Source: Planctomycetota bacterium
GTDB taxonomy: Bacteria > Planctomycetota > UBA8742 > SKZP01 > JAIOTL01
Length of the DNA: 10,963 nt
Direction: 5' to 3'
Assembly: GCA_021106775.1 (NCBI GenBank)
Contig: JAIOTL010000330.1
Location: 1-10,963 of the forward strand
In this document: positions 1-6,800 of the stretch, piece by piece
Layout: each line of letters begins with the position of its first letter
Numbering within the stretch: position 1 is the first letter of the stretch
Translations under genes and position numbers: made by a program
Notes under the pieces: generated by a model
What the model was told of the DNA's origin: nothing
The model's input: the letters and a program-made list of their open reading frames with translations, nothing else
Database searches by the model: none

Positions 1-99
1 GGAATTATGCTCATGACTCGTTGTACAGACAAAGTCGAATACAATGAAAAAGGCAACTCGCTTACGCTTTACAAGGGCTTGGTCAGCACAGAAGAATAA
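1..99 (+). CDS. C-terminal end of a protein, possibly LptA/OstA-like
   Basis: The frame is open from the window edge and ends with TAA at 97-99, leaving 32 residues that finish in LVSTEE. A stretch reading CTDKVEYNEKGNSLTL resembles one repeat of the OstA/LptA/LptC beta-jellyroll family, in which 'DKVEY...LTLxG' strands recur. Those proteins carry lipopolysaccharide across the periplasm. The match is by eye over about 20 residues, so the family assignment is weak; that this is a real coding end is likelier. No clear terminator follows before the next promoter. Confidence 0.4.
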   Translation, partial: GIMLMTRCTDKVEYNEKGNSLTLYKGLVSTEE

Positions 100-158
100 A
101 TATTTCCAAACATCGGACAATTGCCAAATATGGGAAAACTTTCCTGCAATCTGTGTTA

Positions 159-187
159 TTGAATTCATCCGAAATTTGTTATATAAA
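159..187 (+). promoter_or_regulatory. Candidate sigma-70 promoter for the 228-755 gene
   Basis: TTGAAT at 159-164 and TATAAA at 182-187 are separated by exactly 17 bases. They lie about 40 bases ahead of the ATG at 228, in a non-coding gap of 128 bases. Matches to consensus are 4/6 and 5/6. No activator site or riboswitch is evident in the gap. Confidence 0.45.
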
Positions 188-227
188 TTGATAAATCCAG
201 CAAAATTCTATTAGAAAAGGTCAATAC

Positions 228-755
228 ATGGAAAATTCCGATGAAATCGTACAGAAAGATCCCACGCAGATGTCTCTGCTTCTCGTTATCGTTGCAATCG
301 GTATACTCACGATAGTTTTCCTGATTTTGACTTTGGTCGGCGAAGATTCTACGGATGCGGACAGGATTATTGTCCCCGACTATCAGAAACAGGCTGACGA
401 AGCGGTTGCCATCCTGGAAATGTTGAAAAATGCTATGCTTGACCCAAAAATAATCGCCAAGCCTGAAACAAAATACGCTGTTCAATCGATAAATGAAGGC
501 GATAACATCGGATATTTCAGCCATAAGTTCGGCATTCTAACCGGCAGTTACGGGCAATTGCATTATTATAATAACAACGACTTCGTTTTCCACAAAGGCG
601 GCGGAAAGCCTGCAAACGGATTTGAGTTTTACATCGAAGCAAAATCAAGCATGAAACACCGCGCTGACACTCAGGAAAATATTGACACCGAGCTTAGAAT
701 CCGGCTATATTCCGACGGCACAATCGAAAGATACGTCGAAAGTGAAAAGAAATAA
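228..755 (+). CDS. Single-pass membrane protein of unknown function
   Basis: This is a 175-residue protein that I do not recognise. A polar N-terminus (residues 1-14) precedes one strong hydrophobic helix (about 15-37). An acidic linker (about 39-47), a short amphipathic helix (about 50-68) and a compact, aromatic-rich C-terminal domain (about 80-172) follow. The C-terminal domain includes a KGGGKPANGF loop and alternating strand-like patterns. The layout suggests a small cytoplasmic tail with a soluble domain on the outer face of the inner membrane. It lacks the conserved processing site and +5 Glu of type IV pilins. The start is supported by AAAAGG at 215-220, seven bases before the ATG. 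Its neighbours, a possible LptA-like gene and secG, are both envelope functions, but promoters separate the genes and no shared role can be claimed. Confidence 0.8.
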   Translation: MENSDEIVQKDPTQMSLLLVIVAIGILTIVFLILTLVGEDSTDADRIIVPDYQKQADEAVAILEMLKNAMLDPKIIAKPETKYAVQSINEGDNIGYFSHKFGILTGSYGQLHYYNNNDFVFHKGGGKPANGFEFYIEAKSSMKHRADTQENIDTELRIRLYSDGTIERYVESEKK

Positions 756-781
756 CATTTGGTTTGATTTTTGCGTTTTAC

Positions 782-809
782 TTGATAATTTGTTATGCTT
801 CTGTATTAA
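782..809 (+). promoter_or_regulatory. Candidate sigma-70 promoter for secG
   Basis: TTGATA (782-787, 5/6 to consensus) and TATTAA (804-809, 4/6) are spaced by 16 bases. They lie about 26 bases upstream of the secG ATG and just after the end of the preceding gene. Confidence 0.4.
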
Positions 810-834
810 AGTTGTTGAAATCACAGGATAAATT

Positions 835-1119
835 ATGGCTATCATCCATGGCATATTGTTTGTTTGCTTCCTAATAGCAGCGATTTTGCTGATAATTCTC
901 GTTCTTTTTAGACCGAGTGAGCAGGGCGGCGGTCTTGGCGGTGTTTTTGGCGGAGGTGCGTCGGATATGACTTTCGGCGTGAAAACGACTAAAATTATCG
1001 ATAAAATCATTATCGTTCTTGCCACGGTTTTTATTTTGTTCTCGATTCTCTCAACTTTGACATCCGACGCTTTCGTCAACAAACCAACTTCGGATACTAC
1101 TGAAGAAACAAGCAATTAA
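835..1119 (+). CDS. secG: Preprotein translocase subunit SecG
   Basis: SecG is the small non-essential subunit of the SecYEG channel in the inner membrane. It aids SecA-driven export. The 94 residues are normal for the family and show its signature layout. TM1 (about 4-25) is followed by a glycine-rich cytoplasmic loop with [11 protein letters not shown] (about 31-41) and then TM2 (about 55-77), with a short hydrophilic tail. The loop opens with LFRPSEQ where many SecGs have LLQxGKG; this does not disturb the glycine motif. AGGA at 824-827 supports the ATG at 835. The gene seems to be transcribed alone, with the tRNA-Ser promoter starting about 20 bases after its stop. A tRNA just downstream of secG is also seen in other bacteria (in E. 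coli a leucine tRNA), which fits. Confidence 0.93.
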   Translation: MAIIHGILFVCFLIAAILLIILVLFRPSEQGGGLGGVFGGGASDMTFGVKTTKIIDKIIIVLATVFILFSILSTLTSDAFVNKPTSDTTEETSN

Positions 1120-1140
1120 GCTTGTTAGGCACGATTAACC

Positions 1141-1169
1141 TTGAAATTTTCACCAATTTCATGTATAAT
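1141..1169 (+). promoter_or_regulatory. Strong sigma-70 promoter for tRNA-Ser
   Basis: TTGAAA (1141-1146) and a perfect TATAAT (1164-1169) are 17 bases apart. Transcription would start near 1176, giving a short 5' leader of about a dozen bases before the mature tRNA at 1188. This is the best promoter in the window and suits a stable RNA. Confidence 0.75.
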
Positions 1170-1187
1170 ACTATCATCAATATTAAT

Positions 1188-1275
1188 GGAGGGTTGGCAG
1201 AGTGGTCGATTGCGATGGTTTTGAAAACCATTGTACCGCAAGGTACCGGGGGTTCGAATCCTCTACCCTCCGCCA
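1188..1275 (+). tRNA. trnS-UGA: tRNA-Ser, anticodon UGA, CCA encoded
   Basis: The acceptor stem GGAGGGT (1188-1194) pairs fully with ACCCTCC (1265-1271). A discriminator G (1272) and an encoded CCA (1273-1275) follow. The anticodon stem ATGGT/ACCAT encloses the loop TTTGAAA (1220-1226), which places the anticodon TGA at 1222-1224 and reads UCA codons (wobble to other UCN). A long variable arm with stem GTACC/GGTAC and a GCAA tetraloop marks the class II serine type. The T-arm carries GGTTCGAATCC. G73 is the usual discriminator of serine tRNAs. All parts look intact. Confidence 0.97.
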
Positions 1276-1286
1276 TCCATATAATC

Positions 1287-1311
1287 AAGGCTGTTTTTAC
1301 AGCCTTTTTTT
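1287..1311 (+). terminator. Rho-independent terminator after tRNA-Ser
   Basis: An 8-bp perfect stem, AAGGCTGT (1287-1294) with ACAGCCTT (1299-1306), has a TTTT loop. It runs directly into a T tract ending at 1311. It lies 11 bases after the tRNA CCA and closes that transcript. Confidence 0.9.
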
Positions 1312-1344
1312 ATTTCTAATTTGAACAAATACTGCTGAGATTCG

Positions 1345-1372
1345 TTGTTATTAATACTTATATATTTATAAT
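1345..1372 (+). promoter_or_regulatory. Candidate promoter for the lipoprotein gene
   Basis: TTGTTA (1345-1350, 4/6) and a perfect TATAAT (1367-1372) are spaced by 16 bases in a very AT-rich stretch. The -10 box is 24 bases before the ATG at 1397, and the tRNA terminator isolates it from upstream transcription. Confidence 0.55.
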
Positions 1373-1396
1373 GATTAAAAATTATTCGAGGTCGAT

Positions 1397-2611
1397 ATGA
1401 AAACATTGAAAACATACACAATCGTTGCTGTTATCTTGCTTATGTTCATATCTGGATGTGGCGATGAGTATAGTCTGGACTTTGACGAACCTAAACGTAA
1501 AAAACCTGTCGCTGATGAAGAAGGAATTTATCGCGAGGATAATCCGGACGGTGAAACATTTTACGGCTCTGCACGCCAAAAAGTCAATTATTCGCATCTG
1601 CTCAACAAAGAAAGCGTACAGGCTGCCCTGAATACTTTTTTTGCAGCAATTGAATCGGAGAATCAGCAGGCGTTTCTCGATTGTTACAATCTTGATAAAA
1701 TGAAGGCGGTTTTTTCGGTTTATATCGATTATTCCATGGAGCAAACCCTAAAATATCTTGATGTGAAGGAAGCCAAAAAAACGTTCAATTTCTTCTATAA
1801 AACCTTGAATCCAAACTGGGCACAAATGTATTACAGAGATGAGATGCGAGGTGACCCGAATGTCGGCTGGGGTTGTTATAATCTTCAACCAAAGGAAGAA
1901 TTCGCCAGAAAATACGACGTCTCAAGACAAATAATGCATATCAGACTCAAAATCAACGAAGAAAAGGTTAAATGGGAAATTGTGAATATGAATTTCCCGA
2001 AGCAATTCAACCTTAATCGAAGCGTCTGCGTAACAATCGAAGGCGAGACTCATTGGGAAGTCTGGAAATACAAGCTTCCGCTTGACGAGTATGTCAAATT
2101 CATGAGAAATCACAAAAGCGACGACGATTATTATGTCCCGCCTGATGTTTACAAGGTTAAAATGCTTAAAGTGCTGCAGCTTCTTGAGGATGACAGACCT
2201 GAATACGATTCCAAATTCGACGATTACGCAGGAGTTACCGTGCCGGAAATGATTAGTGATATTGCATTCACCGACGAACAGGAATCGCTTATCGGGCGTG
2301 TGCGTTCGGGTTTGGTAGGCTCTTGGCGCGAGTTTGACCAGCTTAAGCACAGGAAACGGGGGCTTGTCGGAGCGTTAATCAATTTAACAATTATCTCAGC
2401 CAACGACAGATTCAAGGACGAAGCGAAGAGAAATGCAGCACTCGAAGCGAATAATGCCTTAATGAAAATATACGGTAAGGACACCGGTATTGACAGAGTT
2501 ATATACAGACTCAAAATTGGTAAATTGTCGACAATCGAGGACAAAGTCGCTTCAATTGACGTTATTCACAGATGGGTTGAACTCTTCGAGAAATCAGGCT
2601 GGGAAAAGTAA
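1397..2611 (+). CDS. Lipoprotein of unknown function, possible NTF2-like domain
   Basis: This is a 404-residue protein. The N-terminus (MKTLK, then a hydrophobic run at 7-18) ends in the lipobox ISGC, so signal peptidase II would cleave before Cys21 and anchor the mature protein by lipid. Residue +2 is Gly, followed by acidic GDE. A charged linker (about 22-65) leads to a region (about 70-195) that opens with VQAALNTFFAAIESEN and closes with a KVKWEIVNMNFP strand. This pattern is reminiscent of the NTF2/SnoaL-like fold. The rest (about 205-404) is mostly helical and charged, with no recognised motif. GAGG at 1388-1391 supports the start. The gene appears monocistronic. The lipoprotein call is firm, the NTF2-like idea is weak, and the function is unknown. 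Confidence 0.85.
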   Translation: MKTLKTYTIVAVILLMFISGCGDEYSLDFDEPKRKKPVADEEGIYREDNPDGETFYGSARQKVNYSHLLNKESVQAALNTFFAAIESENQQAFLDCYNLDKMKAVFSVYIDYSMEQTLKYLDVKEAKKTFNFFYKTLNPNWAQMYYRDEMRGDPNVGWGCYNLQPKEEFARKYDVSRQIMHIRLKINEEKVKWEIVNMNFPKQFNLNRSVCVTIEGETHWEVWKYKLPLDEYVKFMRNHKSDDDYYVPPDVYKVKMLKVLQLLEDDRPEYDSKFDDYAGVTVPEMISDIAFTDEQESLIGRVRSGLVGSWREFDQLKHRKRGLVGALINLTIISANDRFKDEAKRNAALEANNALMKIYGKDTGIDRVIYRLKIGKLSTIEDKVASIDVIHRWVELFEKSGWEK

Positions 2612-2634
2612 GGGTGCAAGCACCCATTTTAAAT
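2612..2634 (+). terminator. Weak terminator-like hairpin after the lipoprotein gene
   Basis: GGGTG CAAG CACCC (2612-2625) is a perfect hairpin starting at the base after the TAA stop, followed by ATTTTAAATTT. The downstream T tract is interrupted, so termination would be weak. The same TGCAAGCA core recurs at 2684-2691, so this may instead be one copy of an interspersed hairpin element. Confidence 0.4.
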
Positions 2635-2638
2635 TTAC

Positions 2639-2680
2639 GTCCCTTTTGCATATTTTACGGAATCTCCAGATTTTGTAGAG
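2639..2680. repeat. Imperfect direct repeat, copy A
   Basis: This 42-base unit begins GTCCC, contains TTGCATATTT and ends TAGAG. It aligns without gaps to 2720-2761, offset by 81 bases, with roughly two thirds identity by eye. Confidence 0.55.
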
Positions 2681-2681
2681 G

Positions 2682-2693
2682 CATGCAAGCATG
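2682..2693. repeat. TGCAAGCA hairpin, second copy
   Basis: CATGC AA GCATG is a perfect inverted repeat preceded by TTGTAGAGG and followed by GGC. Together with 2612-2625 it shares the TGCAAGCA core. Degenerate hairpins of the form TTGTAGGGGC...GCAAGC...GCCC are, from general knowledge, scattered in intergenic DNA of many unrelated bacteria. Confidence 0.5.
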
Positions 2694-2719
2694 GGCAGAC
2701 CTTCTGCTTTTTCCTTTTC

Positions 2720-2761
2720 GTCCCCGTTGCATATTTCACAGAATTTGTCGGGTTCATAGAG
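2720..2761. repeat. Imperfect direct repeat, copy B
   Basis: This is the partner of 2639-2680. It has the same GTCCC start, TTGCATATTT core and TAGAG end; the centre has diverged. Confidence 0.55.
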
Positions 2762-2773
2762 AAAACATCCTTT

Positions 2774-2810
2774 GTCATTGCGAGCGACCAGCGGTAGCGA
2801 AGCAATCTCA
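2774..2810. repeat. Interspersed 'CATTGCGAG...GCGAAGCAATCTC' palindromic element
   Basis: The element opens GTCATTGCGAGCGA and closes GCGAAGCAATCTCA. The ends ATTGC and GCAAT are inverted, and ACC-AGC-GGT forms a small inner stem. Near-identical intergenic elements are known to recur in genomes of several unrelated phyla. Only one copy is in this window, so the call rests on recognition, not on internal repetition. Confidence 0.6.
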
Positions 2811-2886
2811 GGCGTTCCATCGAATTGTTATAGAGCAGATATTCATTTTGAAACATATTTAGCGTGCTTTGTCAGCGAAAGCGAAC

Positions 2887-3021
2887 CTTAGTGAATCTTC
2901 GTGTTCTTAGTGGTAAAAATTCTTAATTCTTAATCTCTGTGTTCTTTGTGTCTCTGTGGCAAAAAAATCTTAATTTTATTCGTGTTTTTCGTGTTTTTCG
3001 TGGTAAAAAAATAATCTTCAA
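2887..3021. repeat. Three degenerate TTCGTG-type repeat units in tandem
   Basis: Three units of about 45 bases follow each other at roughly 2887-2930, 2934-2978 and 2979-3021. Each has two or three steps of nTCGTG or nTGTG, then GTGG(T/C)AAAAA, then a TCTTAA or TAATCTT tail. The third unit contains TTCGTGTTT at a 9-base period. Similar 'TTCGTGTNNTTCGTGG' runs are found between genes in many bacteria and are not CRISPR, since there are no unique spacers of constant length. The array ends about 15 bases before the next start codon. Confidence 0.6.
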
Positions 3022-3035
3022 TAACTGAGGTAAAA

Positions 3036-3869
3036 ATGCTCGAATTCCTCGAAAAAACCGCAAAAGATGCAGGTGTAATCCTTCTTACATACTTGAATCA
3101 CCTGAAACCCGAAGATATTTCGCCAAAGGGAGCAGCGATTCGGGATATGCAGACAAAAGCTGATGTCGAATCGGAGCAGCACATTGTGCGCGCAATTTCC
3201 GAGCGGTTTCCGAATCATTCGATTTACGCGGAGGAGAGTTCCTTGGTTGTCAAGGACGAGAAACATTGGTGGATTATCGACCCGCTTGACGGCACCGTTA
3301 ATTTCACGCGCAGATTCCCGTTTTTCTCGGTCTCAATCGCGTATTATTTTGACGGTAAACCCGTTGCTGGCGTAGTTTTCGCGCCGAAACTCGACGAAAT
3401 GTTCCTGGCACAGAAAAATCAGGGAGCTTTCTGCAATGGCAGGAAATGCACGGTTTCACAGACTACCAGTATGAGCGGTTCGATTCTGGCATCGGGCTTT
3501 TCATACTTCAGAAACGAGTTGAAGAATAACAATTTTGAGACTTTTACGAAGGTCGGGCTTTCTGCGAGGGGTGTGAGGCGTGCGGGGTCGGCGGCAATTG
3601 ACCTGGCGTATGTTGCTGACGGCAGATTTGACGGATTCTGGGAATATTATCTGTCACCCTGGGATGTTGGCGCGGGAATACTTCTGGTTGAGGAAGCAGG
3701 CGGTAAAGTAACGGATTATCAGGGTTCGCACGATTATAAGGATTTTATTTTCGGCAAAAACATTGCTGCCTCAAACGGTCATATTCATGACGAAATCATT
3801 GATTTTATGGGCGCTCCCGACGAGGATTTCCCGCAAAAAATGCCTGTCCCTCAGATATTTTTGAAGTAA
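3036..3869 (+). CDS. suhB: Inositol monophosphatase family protein (SuhB-like)
   Basis: This is a Mg-dependent sugar-phosphate phosphatase of the FIG superfamily. The likely substrate is myo-inositol 1-phosphate or a related phosphate monoester, in the cytoplasm. The 277 residues match the usual length. Every active-site element is present: AEE (metal ligand E66), DPLDGTVNF (D82, D85), the GSAAIDLAYVADGRFDGFWE region (184-203) and SPWDVGAG (D210), then the EEAGGKVTDYQG end motif. GAGG at 3027-3030, five bases before the ATG, fixes the start. Family members also include histidinol-phosphate phosphatase (HisN) and CysQ-like nucleotidases, so the substrate cannot be settled from sequence. The gene is preceded by the repeat-rich stretch. 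It converges with the giant gene on the other strand, with only five bases between the two stop codons. Confidence 0.93.
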   Translation: MLEFLEKTAKDAGVILLTYLNHLKPEDISPKGAAIRDMQTKADVESEQHIVRAISERFPNHSIYAEESSLVVKDEKHWWIIDPLDGTVNFTRRFPFFSVSIAYYFDGKPVAGVVFAPKLDEMFLAQKNQGAFCNGRKCTVSQTTSMSGSILASGFSYFRNELKNNNFETFTKVGLSARGVRRAGSAAIDLAYVADGRFDGFWEYYLSPWDVGAGILLVEEAGGKVTDYQGSHDYKDFIFGKNIAASNGHIHDEIIDFMGAPDEDFPQKMPVPQIFLK

Positions 3870-3874
3870 TACTG

Positions 3875-6800
3875 CTATTTCTTTTGCTCAAATGCTGATG
3901 TTATCGTGTTTGCATAATTTTTCAGATACTCAAATTTTGGTGAAGTATTGGCTGATTTTCGCCAAAAACGTTCAGATTGTCTAAATTTCCCGCTTCTAAA
4001 CGCTAAAATCCCTCTCATTGCAAGGATTTCCGCTTTCTTGTCGCTAGTTTCGCAGTATTTATCGATGTTTTCATCAGCAATATTACTGTCAAGCCATTGT
4101 AAATCAAGCATGCTACTTTCGATATCCTGAACCAGCCATAATGCCATGTGCAATAACTTATAATTGCCGGTTTCCCTGAGAATACGCTTTAACCCTGGAA
4201 TTTCCGACATCCGATTGCTTGTATTTCCTGCAACCATTAGTTTGAGAAGCGCAAACGGCATCCAATCTTCGAATTTGCGGTCTTCGCGACTCAAAAGCGT
4301 AACTGCATCGTTGAATCTGCCTGAATTTACTCGGTCGATAACAAGATTGTAAATCCCTGATAAATTGTCCGGAATCATGTCCGAGCCTGCTGTTCTAAGG
4401 GTCTTAGCAATCTCCAATTCACCAATTTTATGCGCGATGAGACTTCCCCAGAGCAGCTCTTCCGCATTATCAGGTTTTTTCGGAATCCCGGATAAATACT
4501 TCAAAGTAATCTCAACATTCTCAAGCTTGAAATCAACAGTCCCAAGTTCGCAGTACTTTTCCGCCCCGTTAAACCAGGGGTCTTTGAGCGGTCGATATTT
4601 TTCAACAATTTTAAGCGCATCAATATGTTGTTCTTTCCTGCATAGCGTCCACACAATCCATTTCGCAAATCTCGACTTCTGAGCAGAACTCATGTAAAGT
4701 CGCTCTGCAATTACATACAATTGCTCAATATCATCCTGCTTAAACGCGTTAATCAACATTAATTCATTCGTTTGTGTGTTTTCAGGCTGAAGTTTTAATG
4801 CCTGCTGCAAAATCACCATCTGAGTGGCAAGCGGAAATTTCGTCGTCAAGAACTGCAAATACTGAACAATTGTCCGCCGATTAAAATCATTCTCTGATGC
4901 AATTAGTGATAAAGTTATCTGAAGCGCATCGGTATATTTTTCACGCAAAAGCAGAATCAGGATTTCAAGCTGCATCAATTCATTATCGAACACTTCGTTT
5001 TCCTTCGCTTTTGCAATGATGTCCGATGCTTTTTCAAAATCGTTTTCGTTAATCGCAATTTGCGTCGCGGTATGATAAATCTTTGAATTTCGAGGATGAA
5101 AACGCAGAAGTTCCGTAAAAATCGCGTCTGATTTTTCGTCCCGAGCAATGGATTTCAGCATAATCGCTCTGGCAAGTTTCAGAATTGGGTCGCTACCTGC
5201 CAAAGTTTCTCGCGTTTTGAATATATTGTTAATCTGGCTGAGGTCTATCTTCGTAGGCACTGAATATAAAACGTTTGCAGCGTCAAATAGCAGATTGCTG
5301 TCAATCGAATCATCTGCTATCAGCCTTTCGAAACCTTCGCTGAACATTTTATCGTTTCCGCTCTGCAATTCGCTTAAAAGCTGGAGTCTCAGAGAATCAG
5401 CATAATTCTGTTTTGTCCTTATCTGCGCAGAAATTTTGTATTCGTTTTTAAAAAAATACATCTTTTTCTTCAAGTACAGGATAATGTCCGAAAGTATGCC
5501 TGTATCCTCTACAGAATCAAGAATCGCCTGTGCTTCCTCAAGCTTCTCATTACAGATTTGTTTATCCGCTTTTACAAGCTGAAGAATGCGACCAATCGTC
5601 TCAGGATAAAGCGTTAGCAGGAAATCGTCGGATACAGGTAAAAATTCATTAAGGGAATCTGAGATGATTTTTGTGAAGAAGTTAATCCGATTCTCTGAAT
5701 CCGAAAGCATAAAATCGCTGGAATCATGTGCAGGTTCACCCGTCAGCATCTTGAAATACAGCACGGTTTTGTCGTTTATTGCCGATGATGAAACTCGGTC
5801 AATCTGCAAATCGGATACAATGCCGTATCCTTTTAGCATCGAATCAATGGCACTGATAATTAGCGAATTTCTGCTGTTTTTCGAGTATTCCTCAAATTCA
5901 ATCGACTCTGAGCGTAGATTTTGCAGAAATCCTTGTTCAATATTCCTCATTAGGCTAAGAAATTCTACATCCAACCCTTCAACCGTGCTTGCAAGCTGCA
6001 AAATCGCGGGATGCAAGTTATTGATGAAACCGTTTTTAATCGCCAGCATCACAAAAATTCTGAATACCCTTGAATTTTCAGGTTTCTGAATATTATGTGA
6101 TTCGATGTCACCGTTCCCAGTTTTTGCAACAATAATGTTCTGCAATTGGTTGAAGATTGCCTGCTTATCTGAAGCTCCGATGTTAAAATCATTCAAACGC
6201 TTGAGAACGCTAATCTCATCGGGCAACAGCATTTTTTTATACTGCAGCAATAGCCGGTTGAAGCTTTCTTTATTTCTTTCTCTAATTGCCGCTATCAATG
6301 CATCGATAATACTGCTCCGCTTCGGATTCTTCAAGAACCTGTCCTTGTAAAGCGCAAGTAATTCTTGTATTTCAGCTGTTCGAGAAAGATACCCGAAAAC
6401 CTTCATCCTCAGGTCAACATGCTGTTCCTTAGGTTTATCAGATGAATGTCGAGAGATATAATTCAAACATTCGAAAACATGCCCGTCATCAAGCAGTGAT
6501 TCAAGTTTCTCAATTGTTTTATCGCCACCCCAGCTTTTGATAAAGGTAAAATAATCTGCAGGATTTCGCGGATTTTCAATCAATTTTTTAAGCACCTTCT
6601 GCTCGTTTATTTCGTCGCTCATCTGGGCTACAAGCACATCAGGAGAAATTGTCGAATTCACAATGAACTTATTAAGATTTTTCAACCTGAGCAATTTATT
6701 TGAATCCAACGACTCTAAACCAGCGGAAACGTAGTCGAACAAGGCGGCTTTCAATTCCGGCTTCCCGCTTAACTCAGCAACATAGGAAATATCATCATAT

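Larger units (their letters stand above)
2612..3035. other. 424-bp non-coding stretch built of interspersed repeats
   Basis: No credible gene lies here. The open frames that cross it run through the repeats, have biased low-complexity translations and lack ribosome binding sites. From left to right it holds a TGCAAGCA hairpin (2612-2625), an imperfect direct repeat pair (2639-2680 and 2720-2761) with a second TGCAAGCA hairpin between, an 'ATTGCGAG...AGCAAT' element (2774-2810), and a run of TTCGTG/CTGTG repeats (2887-3021). The last 15 bases carry the ribosome binding site of the next gene. No convincing promoter was found. Confidence 0.75.

Noticed and set aside
132..144. GGAAA/TTTCC hairpin as terminator of the first gene
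   Set aside because: The stem is only five A/T-rich pairs with a two-base loop and no T tract follows.
228..755. Type IV pilin or pseudopilin
   Set aside because: The hydrophobic helix is not preceded by a prepilin peptidase site, and the conserved Glu at mature position 5 is absent.
1122..1319. Small open frame across the tRNA
   Set aside because: It overlaps the full tRNA-Ser and its terminator. Structure of the RNA explains the sequence.
2614..2862. Possible small protein gene in the repeat stretch
   Set aside because: The frame runs through several repeat elements and has no ribosome binding site. Its translation looks like translated repeat DNA.
2887..3021. Repeat run as a CRISPR array
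   Set aside because: The units are degenerate and contiguous, with internal 9-base steps. There are no constant-length unique spacers and no cas genes nearby.
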